Source: Mucilaginibacter roseus
Lineage (GTDB): Bacteria; Bacteroidota; Bacteroidia; Sphingobacteriales; Sphingobacteriaceae
Direction: 5' to 3'
Length of the DNA stretch: 64,000 nt
Assembly (NCBI RefSeq): GCF_021215455.1
Contig: NZ_JAJPWV010000006.1
Coordinates: 62,001-126,000, forward strand
The translations under genes were made by a program, and so were the position numbers. The notes under the pieces are model-generated. The model worked only from the letters and a program-made list of their open reading frames with translations, did not search any database and was not told the origin of the DNA. Positions 8,092 to 17,232 of the stretch are shown in pieces. The stretch's first letter is position 1; the number at the start of each line of letters is the position of its first letter.

Positions 8092-10542
8092 TTAATTCGC
8101 ACCCACGTTTACTAAATCAGCAAATACACCCGCGGCGGTTACCTCGGCACCGGCGCCCGGGCCTTTTACTACCAGCGGGCGCTCCTTATACCTGTCGGTA
8201 GTGAATGATATGATGTTATCACTACCCGACAGCATGTAGAACGGGTGATTTTCATCAACCATTTGCAGGGTGATGGATGCCTTGCCATCCTCCAGTTTGC
8301 CGATGTAACGCAATACCTTGCCACCGCTTTCGGCCTGTTGTTTCAGGTTGGTGAAATAAGCATCCTCGGCTTTTAGGGCGGCGTAAAAATCATCAACGGT
8401 AGCGGCATCAAGACAGGCTGTCGGCAGTATGCTCTCTATTTGCACGTCGGCGGCTTCTAAGGTATGCCCTGCATCACGTGCCAGTATCAGTATCTTGCGC
8501 ATAAAGTCGGTGCCGCGCAGGTCGTCGCGTGGGTCGGGTTCGGTGTAACCTTTCTCCTGCGCCAGTTTAACCACATCGTGAAAATTGGCATCGCCTTTAA
8601 ACTGGTTAAAGATGAATGATATGGTGCCGGACAGGATAGCCTCGATACGTTGCACGCGGTCGCCGCTATTCATCAGATCTCTAAGCGTACGGATGATCGG
8701 CAGACCTGCGCCCACGTTGGTTTCATAGAAAAAGTCGACGCCATGTGTGCGGGCAGCATCCTTAAATGCTTTGTAGCGGCTGTATGAGCCCGAGTTGCCT
8801 ATCTTATTACAGGTTACTACCGATATTGCCGAATTCAACACTTCCTCGTAAAACTCAACCGGAACCGGGCTTGCCGTGTTATCAATAAACACGCAGTTAG
8901 GCAGGTTCATGCTCTTCATGGTATCGATAAACAAACGCAGATCGGCCTTGTCATTGCTTTCGTCAAGTGATGCCTGCCAGTTATTCAGCTCAATGCCGTC
9001 AGCATCAAATGTCATTTTACGGGTGTTGCTTATGCCGACAACCTTAACCTGTATGCCATTTTCGTTACGCAGAAAATCAGCATGTGCATTGAGCTGACTG
9101 AACAATGTTTTGCCGATGTTGCCGGTACCCAGGCAAAAGGCGTGTAAGGTTTTATAGAGGTCCACAAAAAAGGCATCGTGTACGGCATTCAGCGCTTTGG
9201 CCAGGTCATGTTCGCTGATGATCACCGAAATGTTATACTCGGATGAGCCCTGCGCTATTGCCCTTACATTTACACCGTTACGGCCAAGCGCATGGAACAA
9301 CTTGCCCGATACGCCCGGTGTTTGTTTCATGTTTTCGCCAACCACAGCTAAAATGGCCAGGTTTTCTTCTACCGTGATAGGTTCCAGTTTGTTAGCCAGT
9401 ATCTCCAGCTCAAACTCCTGCTCAATAATCGCCTTGGCGCGTTTGGCATCACCGGGTTGTATGGCAAAGGTGATGCTATGCTCTGATGATGACTGGGTGA
9501 TCAGGATCACGTTGATCTGCTCGCGGGCCAGCAGCGAGAACAAGCGCCCGCTAAAGCCCGATTTGCCCACCATGCCGCTACCCATCAGGTTGAGTATGCT
9601 GATGTTATTGATGGATGATATACCCTTTATAGGCTGATTAGATGCCTTACTTTGGTGCTGAATAACCGTACCGGCAAACTCAGGCTCAAACGTATTTTTT
9701 ATAACGATAGGGATTTTTTTCAGGAAGGCCGGGATCATGGTTGGCGGGTAGATTACCTTGGCGCCGAAGTAGGATAGTTCCATAGCCTCGGTATAGGTTA
9801 ATTCGCTTAGCGGGAAGGCTTTTTTCACCATGCGCGGGTCGGCGGTCATCATGCCGTTCACGTCGGTCCATATCTGTATCTCCTGCGCGTTCAATGCCGC
9901 GCCGAAGATAGCCGCGGTATAATCACTGCCGCCACGGCCAAGCGTGGTGATTTGCCCCGCCTCGTTACTGGCTATAAAACCGGTAATAAACAGCACTTTA
10001 TCGGTATTGGAAGCATACAGATCGCGAATCAATAGCTCACTCAATGCAGTATCAACCCTGGCATTACCAAAGGCGCTGTCGGTTTTTAATACTTCGGATG
10101 CATCCACAAAAAAGGCATTACCAAAATGTTGCGCCGCAATTTTGCTAATCATTAAAGTAGAGCAGCGCTCACCGAAACTAACAATCAAGTCGCGTGTTTT
10201 TGCGGTAAGCTCGCGCAGGGTCAGTACGCCCTGTAATAACTCCTCCAACTGATTAAAGTGAATTTTCAGGCGTGTGAAAGCCGGGTTTTGGTTTTGAATA
10301 TCCAGCAGACTTTTTACCACATCAAAGTGGCGGCGTTCCAGCTCGGCAAGCTGCGCGGTAAACTCATTGCCTTTGGCGGCCTGCTCGGCCATATTGATCA
10401 GCAGGTTGGTAACACCGCTCATGGCCGATAGCACCACTACCGGGCGCTCGCCCTCCTCAACTTCGTTTTTTACAATTTGCAGCAGGGTTGTTATGCTGCT
10501 TACTGAGCCTACGGAGGTGCCCCCGAATTTTAAGACTTTCAT
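8092..10542 (-). CDS. thrA: Bifunctional aspartokinase / homoserine dehydrogenase I
   Basis: Catalyses the first (aspartate phosphorylation) and third (aspartate semialdehyde reduction) steps towards threonine. The 816 residues fit the fused enzyme. Order: aspartokinase domain starting KVLKFGGTSVGS, with TLGRGGSDYTAAI; two ACT regulatory segments around residues 310-460 (LMGSGMVGKSGFSGRLFSLL, VVGENMKQTPGVSGKLFHAL); then homoserine dehydrogenase beginning about residue 465 with the nucleotide loop CLGTGNIGKT and ending with a GPGAGAEVTAAGVFADL block. Expected to be feedback-inhibited by threonine through the ACT domains. First gene of the operon, placed behind a Thr/Ile leader peptide and terminator hairpin. 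Confidence 0.97.
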   Translation of the reverse strand: MKVLKFGGTSVGSVSSITTLLQIVKNEVEEGERPVVVLSAMSGVTNLLINMAEQAAKGNEFTAQLAELERRHFDVVKSLLDIQNQNPAFTRLKIHFNQLEELLQGVLTLRELTAKTRDLIVSFGERCSTLMISKIAAQHFGNAFFVDASEVLKTDSAFGNARVDTALSELLIRDLYASNTDKVLFITGFIASNEAGQITTLGRGGSDYTAAIFGAALNAQEIQIWTDVNGMMTADPRMVKKAFPLSELTYTEAMELSYFGAKVIYPPTMIPAFLKKIPIVIKNTFEPEFAGTVIQHQSKASNQPIKGISSINNISILNLMGSGMVGKSGFSGRLFSLLAREQINVILITQSSSEHSITFAIQPGDAKRAKAIIEQEFELEILANKLEPITVEENLAILAVVGENMKQTPGVSGKLFHALGRNGVNVRAIAQGSSEYNISVIISEHDLAKALNAVHDAFFVDLYKTLHAFCLGTGNIGKTLFSQLNAHADFLRNENGIQVKVVGISNTRKMTFDADGIELNNWQASLDESNDKADLRLFIDTMKSMNLPNCVFIDNTASPVPVEFYEEVLNSAISVVTCNKIGNSGSYSRYKAFKDAARTHGVDFFYETNVGAGLPIIRTLRDLMNSGDRVQRIEAILSGTISFIFNQFKGDANFHDVVKLAQEKGYTEPDPRDDLRGTDFMRKILILARDAGHTLEAADVQIESILPTACLDAATVDDFYAALKAEDAYFTNLKQQAESGGKVLRYIGKLEDGKASITLQMVDENHPFYMLSGSDNIISFTTDRYKERPLVVKGPGAGAEVTAAGVFADLVNVGAN

Positions 10543-10556
10543 GTTGGTATAGCTAT

Positions 10557-10595
10557 TAAAAAAAACCGCCTTCCTCTTTGTCGGAGGAAGGCGGT
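10557..10595 (-). terminator. Attenuator terminator of the thr operon
   Basis: On the minus strand, ACCGCCTTCCTC pairs perfectly with GAGGAAGGCGGT (12 bp) around a CGACAAA loop, followed by eight T, ending 15 nt before the thrA ATG. It lies between the leader peptide and thrA. The 9-mer TTCCTCCGA at its 5' side (plus 10581-10589) is exactly complementary to TCGGAGGAA at the leader's last codons (plus 10637-10645), which would form a competing antiterminator. Confidence 0.9.
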
Positions 10596-10631
10596 CAGTT
10601 GGTTTGTTTTATCTTATTTTACACCATACGA

Positions 10632-10697
10632 TTACTTTCCTCCGAGGTTTATACCGGTGGTAATAATGGTAATAATAATGGTGTTGCTGTTAAACAT
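10632..10697 (-). CDS. thrL: thr operon leader peptide, 21 residues
   Basis: The ATG at 10695-10697 opens a 21-codon frame ending TAA at 10632-10634; codons 6-14 read TIIITIITT and codon 16 is Ile, so it contains 4 Thr and 6 Ile in 21 residues. It is followed by a strong terminator hairpin and then thrA, the arrangement of the enterobacterial thrL leader, although the peptide differs in sequence. Its last codons hold the segment able to pair with the terminator's 5' arm. When charged Thr- or Ile-tRNA is scarce, a ribosome stalled on these codons would leave that segment free and allow read-through. No strong Shine-Dalgarno is visible. The gene symbol is by analogy. Confidence 0.85.
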   Translation of the reverse strand: MFNSNTIIITIITTGINLGGK

Positions 10698-10725
10698 ATA
10701 ATTACTTATCGTACTAAGGTCATGG

Positions 10726-10755
10726 CAAATAAAGTAGTTAATTTTTAAAATAGCA
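10726..10755 (-). promoter_or_regulatory. Candidate promoter of the thr leader
   Basis: The minus strand reads TTTATTTG (10726-10733), one mismatch from TAnnTTTG, with a TTG about 20 nt upstream, and lies 28 nt before the leader ATG. The fit is imperfect and the assignment tentative. Confidence 0.3.
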
Positions 10756-10777
10756 AGCACAACAGCTTTTTTATTTT

Positions 10778-11575
10778 TTAAAATCCATCAACATAAAGTG
10801 CTGGCTTAAATCTTTTTGCAAGATAGCCGGTAGCCAGCGCCGGGTCAATATCAACCACCAACACACCCTGAACGCCATAAGGCTGATGCGCCAAACAAGT
10901 ACCATCAGGCGCTATTACGGACGATGCCGAATCGGGATAACGTGTAGCGTTGTTCACGCTGGCAAAGTAAATGGTGTTCTCCAGGGCGCGCATCATCATA
11001 GCCTTTTCGTAGTAAGCATTGCTCATGCTACCCCATTCAGTTGGGGTGGTACCTTCTGTTTCGCTGCCACCAAAATGTGGGTGAAAAACAACGTGCGCCC
11101 CCTTGCGAGCCGCCCAGCGTACTGACTCCGGGTATCGGAAACCCTCGTGGCAAATTGTGATGCCGAATTTTAATCCGTTTACTTCAAACAGCCTGCGTTC
11201 CGTGCCGGGAATCCATATATCGTCTTCGGAAGGGTCGAGCTGGTTTTTGGTTTGATAGCCCAGCACCTCGCCCTGTGCCGATATGACGTAAGCTACATTA
11301 TACATGCCTTCTGATCGATACAAGTCCATCGGTATAATAATGGCGATGTTGTTTTTGGCAGCTACCTCACAAACTTTTTTCAACGCGGCTTCCATCTTTT
11401 CGGGCGAGCCTTGCTCGGGCTCAAAACCCGGCATCGGGTAACCCGGGATATATGTTTCGGGGAAACATATAATAACAGCATGTTGCGCGGCTGCGTGTTC
11501 AGTAAGTTGTTCGAGATTTATCAGGGCTTGATCAATACTGCCCGGAAAGGGCGGCGAAGCTAAGGCGATCTTCAT
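10778..11575 (-). CDS. Carbon-nitrogen hydrolase (nitrilase superfamily)
   Basis: Cytosolic amidase or nitrilase-type enzyme of 265 residues. The Glu-Lys-Cys triad is visible: Glu40 in CFPETYIPGYP, Lys110 in YQTKNQLDP and Cys142 in GITICHEGFRYP. The segment KGAHVVFHPHFGG follows as usual. The exact substrate cannot be told; it is shorter than plant-type nitrilases and looks like an omega-amidase or general CN hydrolase. It lies just upstream of the thr leader on the same strand, with an 80-nt gap, and diverges from rsgA. Confidence 0.85.
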   Translation of the reverse strand: MKIALASPPFPGSIDQALINLEQLTEHAAAQHAVIICFPETYIPGYPMPGFEPEQGSPEKMEAALKKVCEVAAKNNIAIIIPMDLYRSEGMYNVAYVISAQGEVLGYQTKNQLDPSEDDIWIPGTERRLFEVNGLKFGITICHEGFRYPESVRWAARKGAHVVFHPHFGGSETEGTTPTEWGSMSNAYYEKAMMMRALENTIYFASVNNATRYPDSASSVIAPDGTCLAHQPYGVQGVLVVDIDPALATGYLAKRFKPALYVDGF

Positions 11576-11686
11576 GTTTTGCTTTACTTTTAAAGCTATT
11601 AAAAATAGCCAATTTAGCCATCCCTCACAAAGCCTTATTAATTTTTATTTCGGTCGGATGCAAATGCCTAACTTTACACCCTTACA

Positions 11687-12607
11687 ATGCAGGGATTAAT
11701 TACAAAATCAACCGGGAGCTGGTACCAGGCGCAAACGCCCGATGGGCAACGTTATGATTGCCGTATAAAGGGTAAGTTCCGTATAAAGGGTATTACCACT
11801 ACCAACCCTATTGCCGTGGGCGATATTGTTGATTTTGAGCTTGAACCTGAGCAAGGCACCGCGGTGATCACCAACCTGCATCCGCGTAAAAATTATATCA
11901 TTCGCAAATCCATCAACCTGTCAAAACAAGCGCAGATTATTGCCGCTAATCTGGATCAGGCCCTGCTGGTGGTAACCCTGGCTTCGCCGCGAACCTCGCT
12001 GGGCTTTATCGACCGTTTTTTGGTTACTGCCGAAGCTTATGATATTCCGGCAAAGCTGATATTCAATAAGCTCGACCTTTTTAGCGACGAGGGTTTGGAA
12101 ATACTGCAGGCCTATAAAGCCGTTTACGAAAATATAGGTTATCCCTGTTACGAGGTTTCGGCGCTTGAGGGTACCAACATTGATGGTGTACAGGCTTTGC
12201 TGAAAGATAATATCACGCTCTTCTCCGGCCACTCAGGCGTAGGCAAATCAAGTTTGATCAACCGCCTGTTGCCCAACCTTGACCTGCGTACGCACCAGAT
12301 ATCCGAGTGGAGCGATAAGGGTATGCACACCACCACCTTTGCCGAAATGTTTGAGCTGCCGCAAGGCGGTTTCATCATCGATACGCCCGGTATACGCGAG
12401 CTGGGTATCATCGATATCGAGAAACAAGAGCTTAGCCACTTCTTCCCTGAAATGCGGGAGCGTATGCATAATTGCCGCTTTAATAATTGCCGCCATATTA
12501 ATGAGCCCGGCTGCGCCGTGCTTGATGCTTTAGAGGATGGCGAGATAGAACCATCGCGCTACGATAGTTACCTGAGTATTTATAATGGTAATGATACGCG
12601 TAGCTAA
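11687..12607 (+). CDS. rsgA: Ribosome small-subunit GTPase RsgA
   Basis: Circularly permuted GTPase that assists late maturation of the 30S subunit. Order: N-terminal OB-fold (GDIVDFELEP), then the permuted G motifs NKLD (G4), SALEG (G5), the P-loop GHSGVGKSSLINRL (G1) and DTPG (G3), then a C-terminal zinc-binding knuckle with CRFNNCRHINEPGC (C-x4-C-x-H-x5-C). The 306 residues are typical. The upstream TAACTTTA at 11669-11676 is close to a -7 box. It diverges from the nitrilase gene. Confidence 0.96.
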   Translation: MQGLITKSTGSWYQAQTPDGQRYDCRIKGKFRIKGITTTNPIAVGDIVDFELEPEQGTAVITNLHPRKNYIIRKSINLSKQAQIIAANLDQALLVVTLASPRTSLGFIDRFLVTAEAYDIPAKLIFNKLDLFSDEGLEILQAYKAVYENIGYPCYEVSALEGTNIDGVQALLKDNITLFSGHSGVGKSSLINRLLPNLDLRTHQISEWSDKGMHTTTFAEMFELPQGGFIIDTPGIRELGIIDIEKQELSHFFPEMRERMHNCRFNNCRHINEPGCAVLDALEDGEIEPSRYDSYLSIYNGNDTRS

Positions 12608-12954
12608 AGCGCTACCCTAATGACCGTTAAAGCATGCGGCGCTTTCCATTTTTTTGTACAGTGTATTTATGAATTTGCATTGCCGTTGTAATAGGTAACA
12701 ACATTGTTAAAATCATCGCAATTTTAATTTTTGGTTTAGTTGCAGTTGTTTAAAGTTAATTAAACGGACGCTTATGCGGCTGTTTAGTTAAAACAATGGC
12801 AAATAGCCTGTTTTTTGTTGAGGTAATGGTGTTTATAGCTTGTGTAACAATAATGTATGATAACACTTTTTAACACTTTTTAGCTAAACATTTGTATTGT
12901 GAAATTCAGGTTAATTAAATTCTAATAAGTACAAAAACAATACACACCCCCAAA
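12608..12954. other. Upstream region of the large barrel gene
   Basis: No gene is seen in these 347 A/T-rich bases. They contain a possible weak terminator for rsgA (AAAGCGC and GCGCTTT with a long loop, then T-run, about 12606-12655) and a perfect tandem repeat TAACACTTTT x2 at 12861-12880. No clear TAnnTTTG box was found. Confidence 0.5.
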
Positions 12955-15930
12955 ATGATGAAACGATATTTACTGATCCTGGCTTTGATGTTTGCGGCAA
13001 CGCTAACCACTTATGCACAAACAGGCCGGTCGGTTAGCGGTACGGTAATAGATTCTACAAAACTCTCGGTACCCGGCGCAAGTGTTAAACTTACCTCGGC
13101 CGAGGGTGACAGCTCCGTTATTGCTGCTGATATGAACGGCAAATTCACCTTTCCATCAGTAAAAGGTACTAAAATTAATGTTACGGTTACTTCTATTGGT
13201 TACCAGGTACTGCTAAAGCACTACTCGCTTGAGGCAGGTACTGAGCCGGTGTCTTTAGGTAACATTGTAATTCAGGTGCAAAACAACCAGCTTAACCAGG
13301 TAAATATTGTAGGCGCGCCGAATCCGGTAACTCTTAAAGAAGATACGGTTGAGTATAAAATAAGCACCTATAAAGTGCGTGATAACGCCCCGGTTGAAGA
13401 TGCCATACGCAAAATGCCCGGCGTTGACGTAGACAAGGACGGTAATGTTACCGCCCAGGGTAAATCAGTTACCAGGGTGCGTGTTAACGGCAAAGACTTT
13501 TTTGCCGGCGACTTGAAAACAGCTACCCAAAACCTCCCTGCCGATATTGTGGAGAGTGTGCAGATAATTGACGATTATGGCGATCAGGCTAACCTTACCG
13601 GCGTTAAAACCGGCGAGCCTAACAAGATATTGAACATTAACATCCGTAAGGATAAGAACTATGGCTACTCGTTACAGGCAACTGCAGGTGAAGGTACCGA
13701 TGCACTACCAAGCAATGAGGCAAATAATGCTAACCGTTACCTGGGTAATGTAAACTACTTTAAATTCAAAGGCGATCAGCAGATAGCGGTGTTAGGTAAT
13801 TTAAATAACACCAACCTGAATACCTTTAGTTTTAGCGGCGCTACCGGCGGCGGCTTTGGCGGTAACTTTAACGGTGGGGGCAGAGGCGGCGGTGGTGGCC
13901 GTGGCAACGCGCTTCGTGGTGGCGGTGGTAGTACTACTACCAATGCAAATGGTATTACGGATGCCAAGTCGCTGGGTTTAAACTTCAGGGATCAATGGGG
14001 TAAAAATGTATCGGTTTATGGTAGCTATAGCTTTAACGATAATAGTACCTACACCACCACCAACTCTTTGCAAATAAACCGGTTTCAAAACCCGAGCACC
14101 AGCAGCTCTAGCAGTCAGGAAACTAATAACCCTTTAAACCACCGTTTCAACTTTAATGTGGAGTGGAAACCTGATACCATAAACTACTTTAAAATAACAC
14201 CATCGTTCTCTTACTCCCGTACTAATACGGTAGGTTCTGAAAATGTAATTTATACCCTTGCCGATAGTAGCCGCGCAAGTGCAAACCAGGCTTATTCAGT
14301 TAACTCGTTAACCAATACTACATCGCCAAACTATGGTATCAATGCTTTATATAACCATAAGTTTGGTAAACGCGGCCGCAACTTTAGTTTGAATTTAAGC
14401 TGGAACACGGCCAAGAACGATCAGTTTGATAACCCGATATATAACTACACCGCGGGTACACCAACTACACCTCTAAACCAGCGCATTAATACTAACAGCC
14501 GTACTACCACGTGGGGTGCCAACTTTGCTTACATGGAGCCCTTGAGCAAAGTATCGTTCCTGGAGCTTAACTACGCTTACAATCACTCTAACACCAGCAG
14601 TGATAAATTGACAGATACTTTAAGCTACACCGGTACTACGCCGCCAACCGAATATAGCGATGGCGACTTTAACCGTTACGCGCTGTTAAGCAATAGCTAC
14701 GATTATACCTTTACTACTAATAGGGTAGGGCTAAACTACCGTTTGGTTGAAAGTAAATATAACCTGACAGCTGGTTTTGGTGTGCAGCCGGCCTCGTTAA
14801 AAGGCAACTCTGTAAATGCGCCGCAAACCGTTAAAAACACCTTTAACTTTATACCTACCGCACGTTTTGTATATAACTTTTCGCGCAGTAAATCAATCAA
14901 CTTTAATTACAACGGACAAGCCAATCAGCCATCGTTCAACCAGTTACAGCCGGTGCTCGACCTGTCAAATGCTTTGTACCCGGTATTAGGTAATCCTGAC
15001 TTGAAACCGTCGTTTACCAACACGCTCGAAGCCCGTTACAACAACTTTAGCTTTGAAACAGGCAACGTATTCTTCACCCGTTTTGCTTATACTACTACTA
15101 TGGATCAGGTGGTATCGCAAACCACCACTTACGGTCGCTTCAGCGAGGCTACGCTGGCGGCAGATCCATCATTAAAAAATCTGCAGAATACTAACTTAAC
15201 TACTTACCGAAATGCCGATGGTTATTACCAGTTAAGCGGTTTCAGTGTATTTTCAAAACCGTTTGCCGAGCGTAAATACACCTTGTTCCTGAATGGTAAT
15301 GTAACCTACAGCAACAATATAGGTTACTCAAACAGTGTGGATAGCTTGAACCGCGCATCTGAATTTGAAAAAAACATTTCGAAAAACCTGGTTTTAACTC
15401 CTGGCGTACGCTTCAGGGTTAACATTGATGATGTAATGGATGCTGAGGTGAACAGCAGTTACGCCATAAACCGCACGGTTAGCGCTATTGGTAACAACCC
15501 ATTGCTAAACACAAACGCCCGTACTTTAAACCTGGGTGTAAACGGTAAAAACTATTTTTGGAAAGACTGGACGCTGAGCTATGATTTTACGCGCTCTATC
15601 AATTATGGTTACAACGTAGCGGTTACCAACCCCAATATATTGAATGTTTACGTAGAGCGCCGCTTCCTGAAGGATAATGTAGCAACCATCCGCCTCTCAG
15701 GGCTTGACCTTTTGAACCAGAACAGAGGCTTTACTTCAACAGATAACGGTACCATAACCACACAAAGCAACGTAAACAGGCTGAGCCGTTATGTGTTGCT
15801 TACCTTCTCGTTAAGGTTGCGCAAATTTGCAGGTGGCGCGCCATCACAAGGCGGGCAGCGCGATTATAGAAGAGGCGAGGGTGGAGGTCCCGGTGCAGGT
15901 GGTCCGCCGCCGGGTGGCGGTCCGATGTAA
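12955..15930 (+). CDS. TonB-receptor-like outer membrane beta-barrel protein
   Basis: A 991-residue exported protein: signal peptide ending about TTYAQ (residue 21), a CarboxypepD_reg-like beta-sandwich (SGTVIDSTKLSVPGASV, FTFPSVKGTKINVTVTSIGY), a plug-like domain (DAIRKMPGVDVDKDGNV then IVESVQIIDDYGDQ), then a long barrel rich in aromatic-alternating strands. Two oddities: a Gly/Arg-rich stretch at about residues 294-327, and a 33-residue Gly/Pro-rich tail (from about 959) after the strand LLTFSLRLRKF, which would normally be the last barrel strand. The substrate is unknown. It belongs to the outer-membrane beta-barrel family of Bacteroidota rather than classical SusC. It is followed by a converging response-regulator gene. 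Confidence 0.85.
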   Translation: MMKRYLLILALMFAATLTTYAQTGRSVSGTVIDSTKLSVPGASVKLTSAEGDSSVIAADMNGKFTFPSVKGTKINVTVTSIGYQVLLKHYSLEAGTEPVSLGNIVIQVQNNQLNQVNIVGAPNPVTLKEDTVEYKISTYKVRDNAPVEDAIRKMPGVDVDKDGNVTAQGKSVTRVRVNGKDFFAGDLKTATQNLPADIVESVQIIDDYGDQANLTGVKTGEPNKILNINIRKDKNYGYSLQATAGEGTDALPSNEANNANRYLGNVNYFKFKGDQQIAVLGNLNNTNLNTFSFSGATGGGFGGNFNGGGRGGGGGRGNALRGGGGSTTTNANGITDAKSLGLNFRDQWGKNVSVYGSYSFNDNSTYTTTNSLQINRFQNPSTSSSSSQETNNPLNHRFNFNVEWKPDTINYFKITPSFSYSRTNTVGSENVIYTLADSSRASANQAYSVNSLTNTTSPNYGINALYNHKFGKRGRNFSLNLSWNTAKNDQFDNPIYNYTAGTPTTPLNQRINTNSRTTTWGANFAYMEPLSKVSFLELNYAYNHSNTSSDKLTDTLSYTGTTPPTEYSDGDFNRYALLSNSYDYTFTTNRVGLNYRLVESKYNLTAGFGVQPASLKGNSVNAPQTVKNTFNFIPTARFVYNFSRSKSINFNYNGQANQPSFNQLQPVLDLSNALYPVLGNPDLKPSFTNTLEARYNNFSFETGNVFFTRFAYTTTMDQVVSQTTTYGRFSEATLAADPSLKNLQNTNLTTYRNADGYYQLSGFSVFSKPFAERKYTLFLNGNVTYSNNIGYSNSVDSLNRASEFEKNISKNLVLTPGVRFRVNIDDVMDAEVNSSYAINRTVSAIGNNPLLNTNARTLNLGVNGKNYFWKDWTLSYDFTRSINYGYNVAVTNPNILNVYVERRFLKDNVATIRLSGLDLLNQNRGFTSTDNGTITTQSNVNRLSRYVLLTFSLRLRKFAGGAPSQGGQRDYRRGEGGGPGAGGPPPGGGPM

Positions 15931-15975
15931 CGGTCGGATAAATAGTAGTGGAAAAAATAACGTGGCGTGCAGGTA

Positions 15976-16347
15976 TTATTTGTGCGCCACGTTTGCTATG
16001 GTAGATACCAGATCGTCCAGATCAAACGGTTTTGCCAGGTAGGTTTCGGCACCGGCGGCACCGGCAAGCGACTCGATATCGCTGTTGGCGGAAAAATAAA
16101 CTACCGGAATATCTTTCAGGTCCTCGTTTTCTTTAAGGGTACGGGTGGCTTTAATACCACCGGTGTCGGGTATCCAGTTATCCATCAATATAACATCCGG
16201 CATAATAACTGAAACGCGGTTAACAATATCATTGCAATCCTCAAACGTATGCACGTTCCATCCGTGTTCTTCTAAAATATACGAACAGATTGAAAGTATA
16301 TCGTTATCGTCATCGAAAATTATAATCGTTTTCGCCGGGTCGCTCAT
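15976..16347 (-). CDS. Single-domain response regulator
   Basis: A 123-residue CheY-like receiver with no output domain. The acidic pocket is FDDDND (residues 11-16), the phosphoacceptor Asp55 sits in VILMDNWIPD, the switch Ser86 in VVYFSAN and Lys106 in YLAKPFDL. It probably relays phosphate from a hybrid kinase or controls a partner by contact. No kinase gene is in the neighbourhood. It converges with the barrel gene and diverges from rnhB. Confidence 0.9.
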   Translation of the reverse strand: MSDPAKTIIIFDDDNDILSICSYILEEHGWNVHTFEDCNDIVNRVSVIMPDVILMDNWIPDTGGIKATRTLKENEDLKDIPVVYFSANSDIESLAGAAGAETYLAKPFDLDDLVSTIANVAHK

Positions 16348-16507
16348 TTGGGGATACGCGCAGTTTTAATTTTTGCACAAGTATAATATTACTATGCCAA
16401 TAAATGTTTTAACAACAATAAAATAAAGTTGTAAGGGTGTTGGCTTTATTAAAACAGTGTTGTTAAAAAACGGGCAATTAAGCCGATATTTGAATAAAAT
16501 TGATTGT

Positions 16508-17119
16508 ATGTTATTAGCGCGGTATCAGTATGATTTAGTTGAGGCGGGGTGTGATGAGGCGGGCCGTGGTTGTTTAGCGGGGCCGGTTTTCGCGGCGGCG
16601 GTAATTTTACCACCCGATTTTGAACATCCGCTGCTTAACGATTCCAAGCAGCTTTCGGAAGATGCCCGTTATATACTGCGCGACGAAATACAGCAAACCG
16701 CTTTAGCCTGGGCAGTAGCATCGTGCTGTAACAAGGAGATTGACAGCATCAATATACTGAATGCCTCATTTTTAGCCATGCACCGGGCAATTGAGCAGTT
16801 AAGCGTTACACCCGGTTTTTTGATTATTGACGGTAATCGCTTTAATAAATATGGCACCACACCGCACTTTTGTATAGTGGAGGGCGATGCTAAGTATTAC
16901 AGCATTGCGGCCGCGTCAGTATTAGCTAAAACTTACCGGGATGATTATATGAAACTTATTGCCGCCGAACATCCTGAATACGATTGGCACAGCAACAAAG
17001 GTTATCCTACCATAAAACACCGTAATATGGTTTTGCAAAACGGGCACACGCCTTATCACCGGTTAAGCTTTAAGGTGACCGAGCCACAACTCAAACTAAA
17101 GTTTGAAGATACCTTGTAA
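16508..17119 (+). CDS. rnhB: Ribonuclease HII
   Basis: Removes ribonucleotides from RNA-DNA hybrids. The signature [14 protein letters not shown] lies near the N-terminus, with later acidic residues in LIIDGN and [18 protein letters not shown] choose the ATG at 16508 (MLLARYQYD), giving 203 residues, the family norm; a TTG 51 nt upstream would add an unconserved extension. Confidence 0.95.
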   Translation: MLLARYQYDLVEAGCDEAGRGCLAGPVFAAAVILPPDFEHPLLNDSKQLSEDARYILRDEIQQTALAWAVASCCNKEIDSINILNASFLAMHRAIEQLSVTPGFLIIDGNRFNKYGTTPHFCIVEGDAKYYSIAAASVLAKTYRDDYMKLIAAEHPEYDWHSNKGYPTIKHRNMVLQNGHTPYHRLSFKVTEPQLKLKFEDTL

Positions 17120-17232
17120 TGCCGCCCTTTTTTGTATTTTTTATGTAGATTGAGTGTCATACTATGAGCAAGTTACTTGCCTGTTTGGTTCAATAACAAT
17201 ATTTTTATCCCTGTAAACCTTCTTCTTCTGTT

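Noticed and set aside
13776..13967. Proline-rich minus-strand frame in the barrel gene
   Set aside because: It is only the reverse complement of the Gly-rich repeat in the barrel protein.
17168..17180. Small palindrome GCAAGT-T-ACTTGC before the glycosyltransferase gene
   Set aside because: Only six base pairs per arm and no other evidence; expected by chance in a window of this size.
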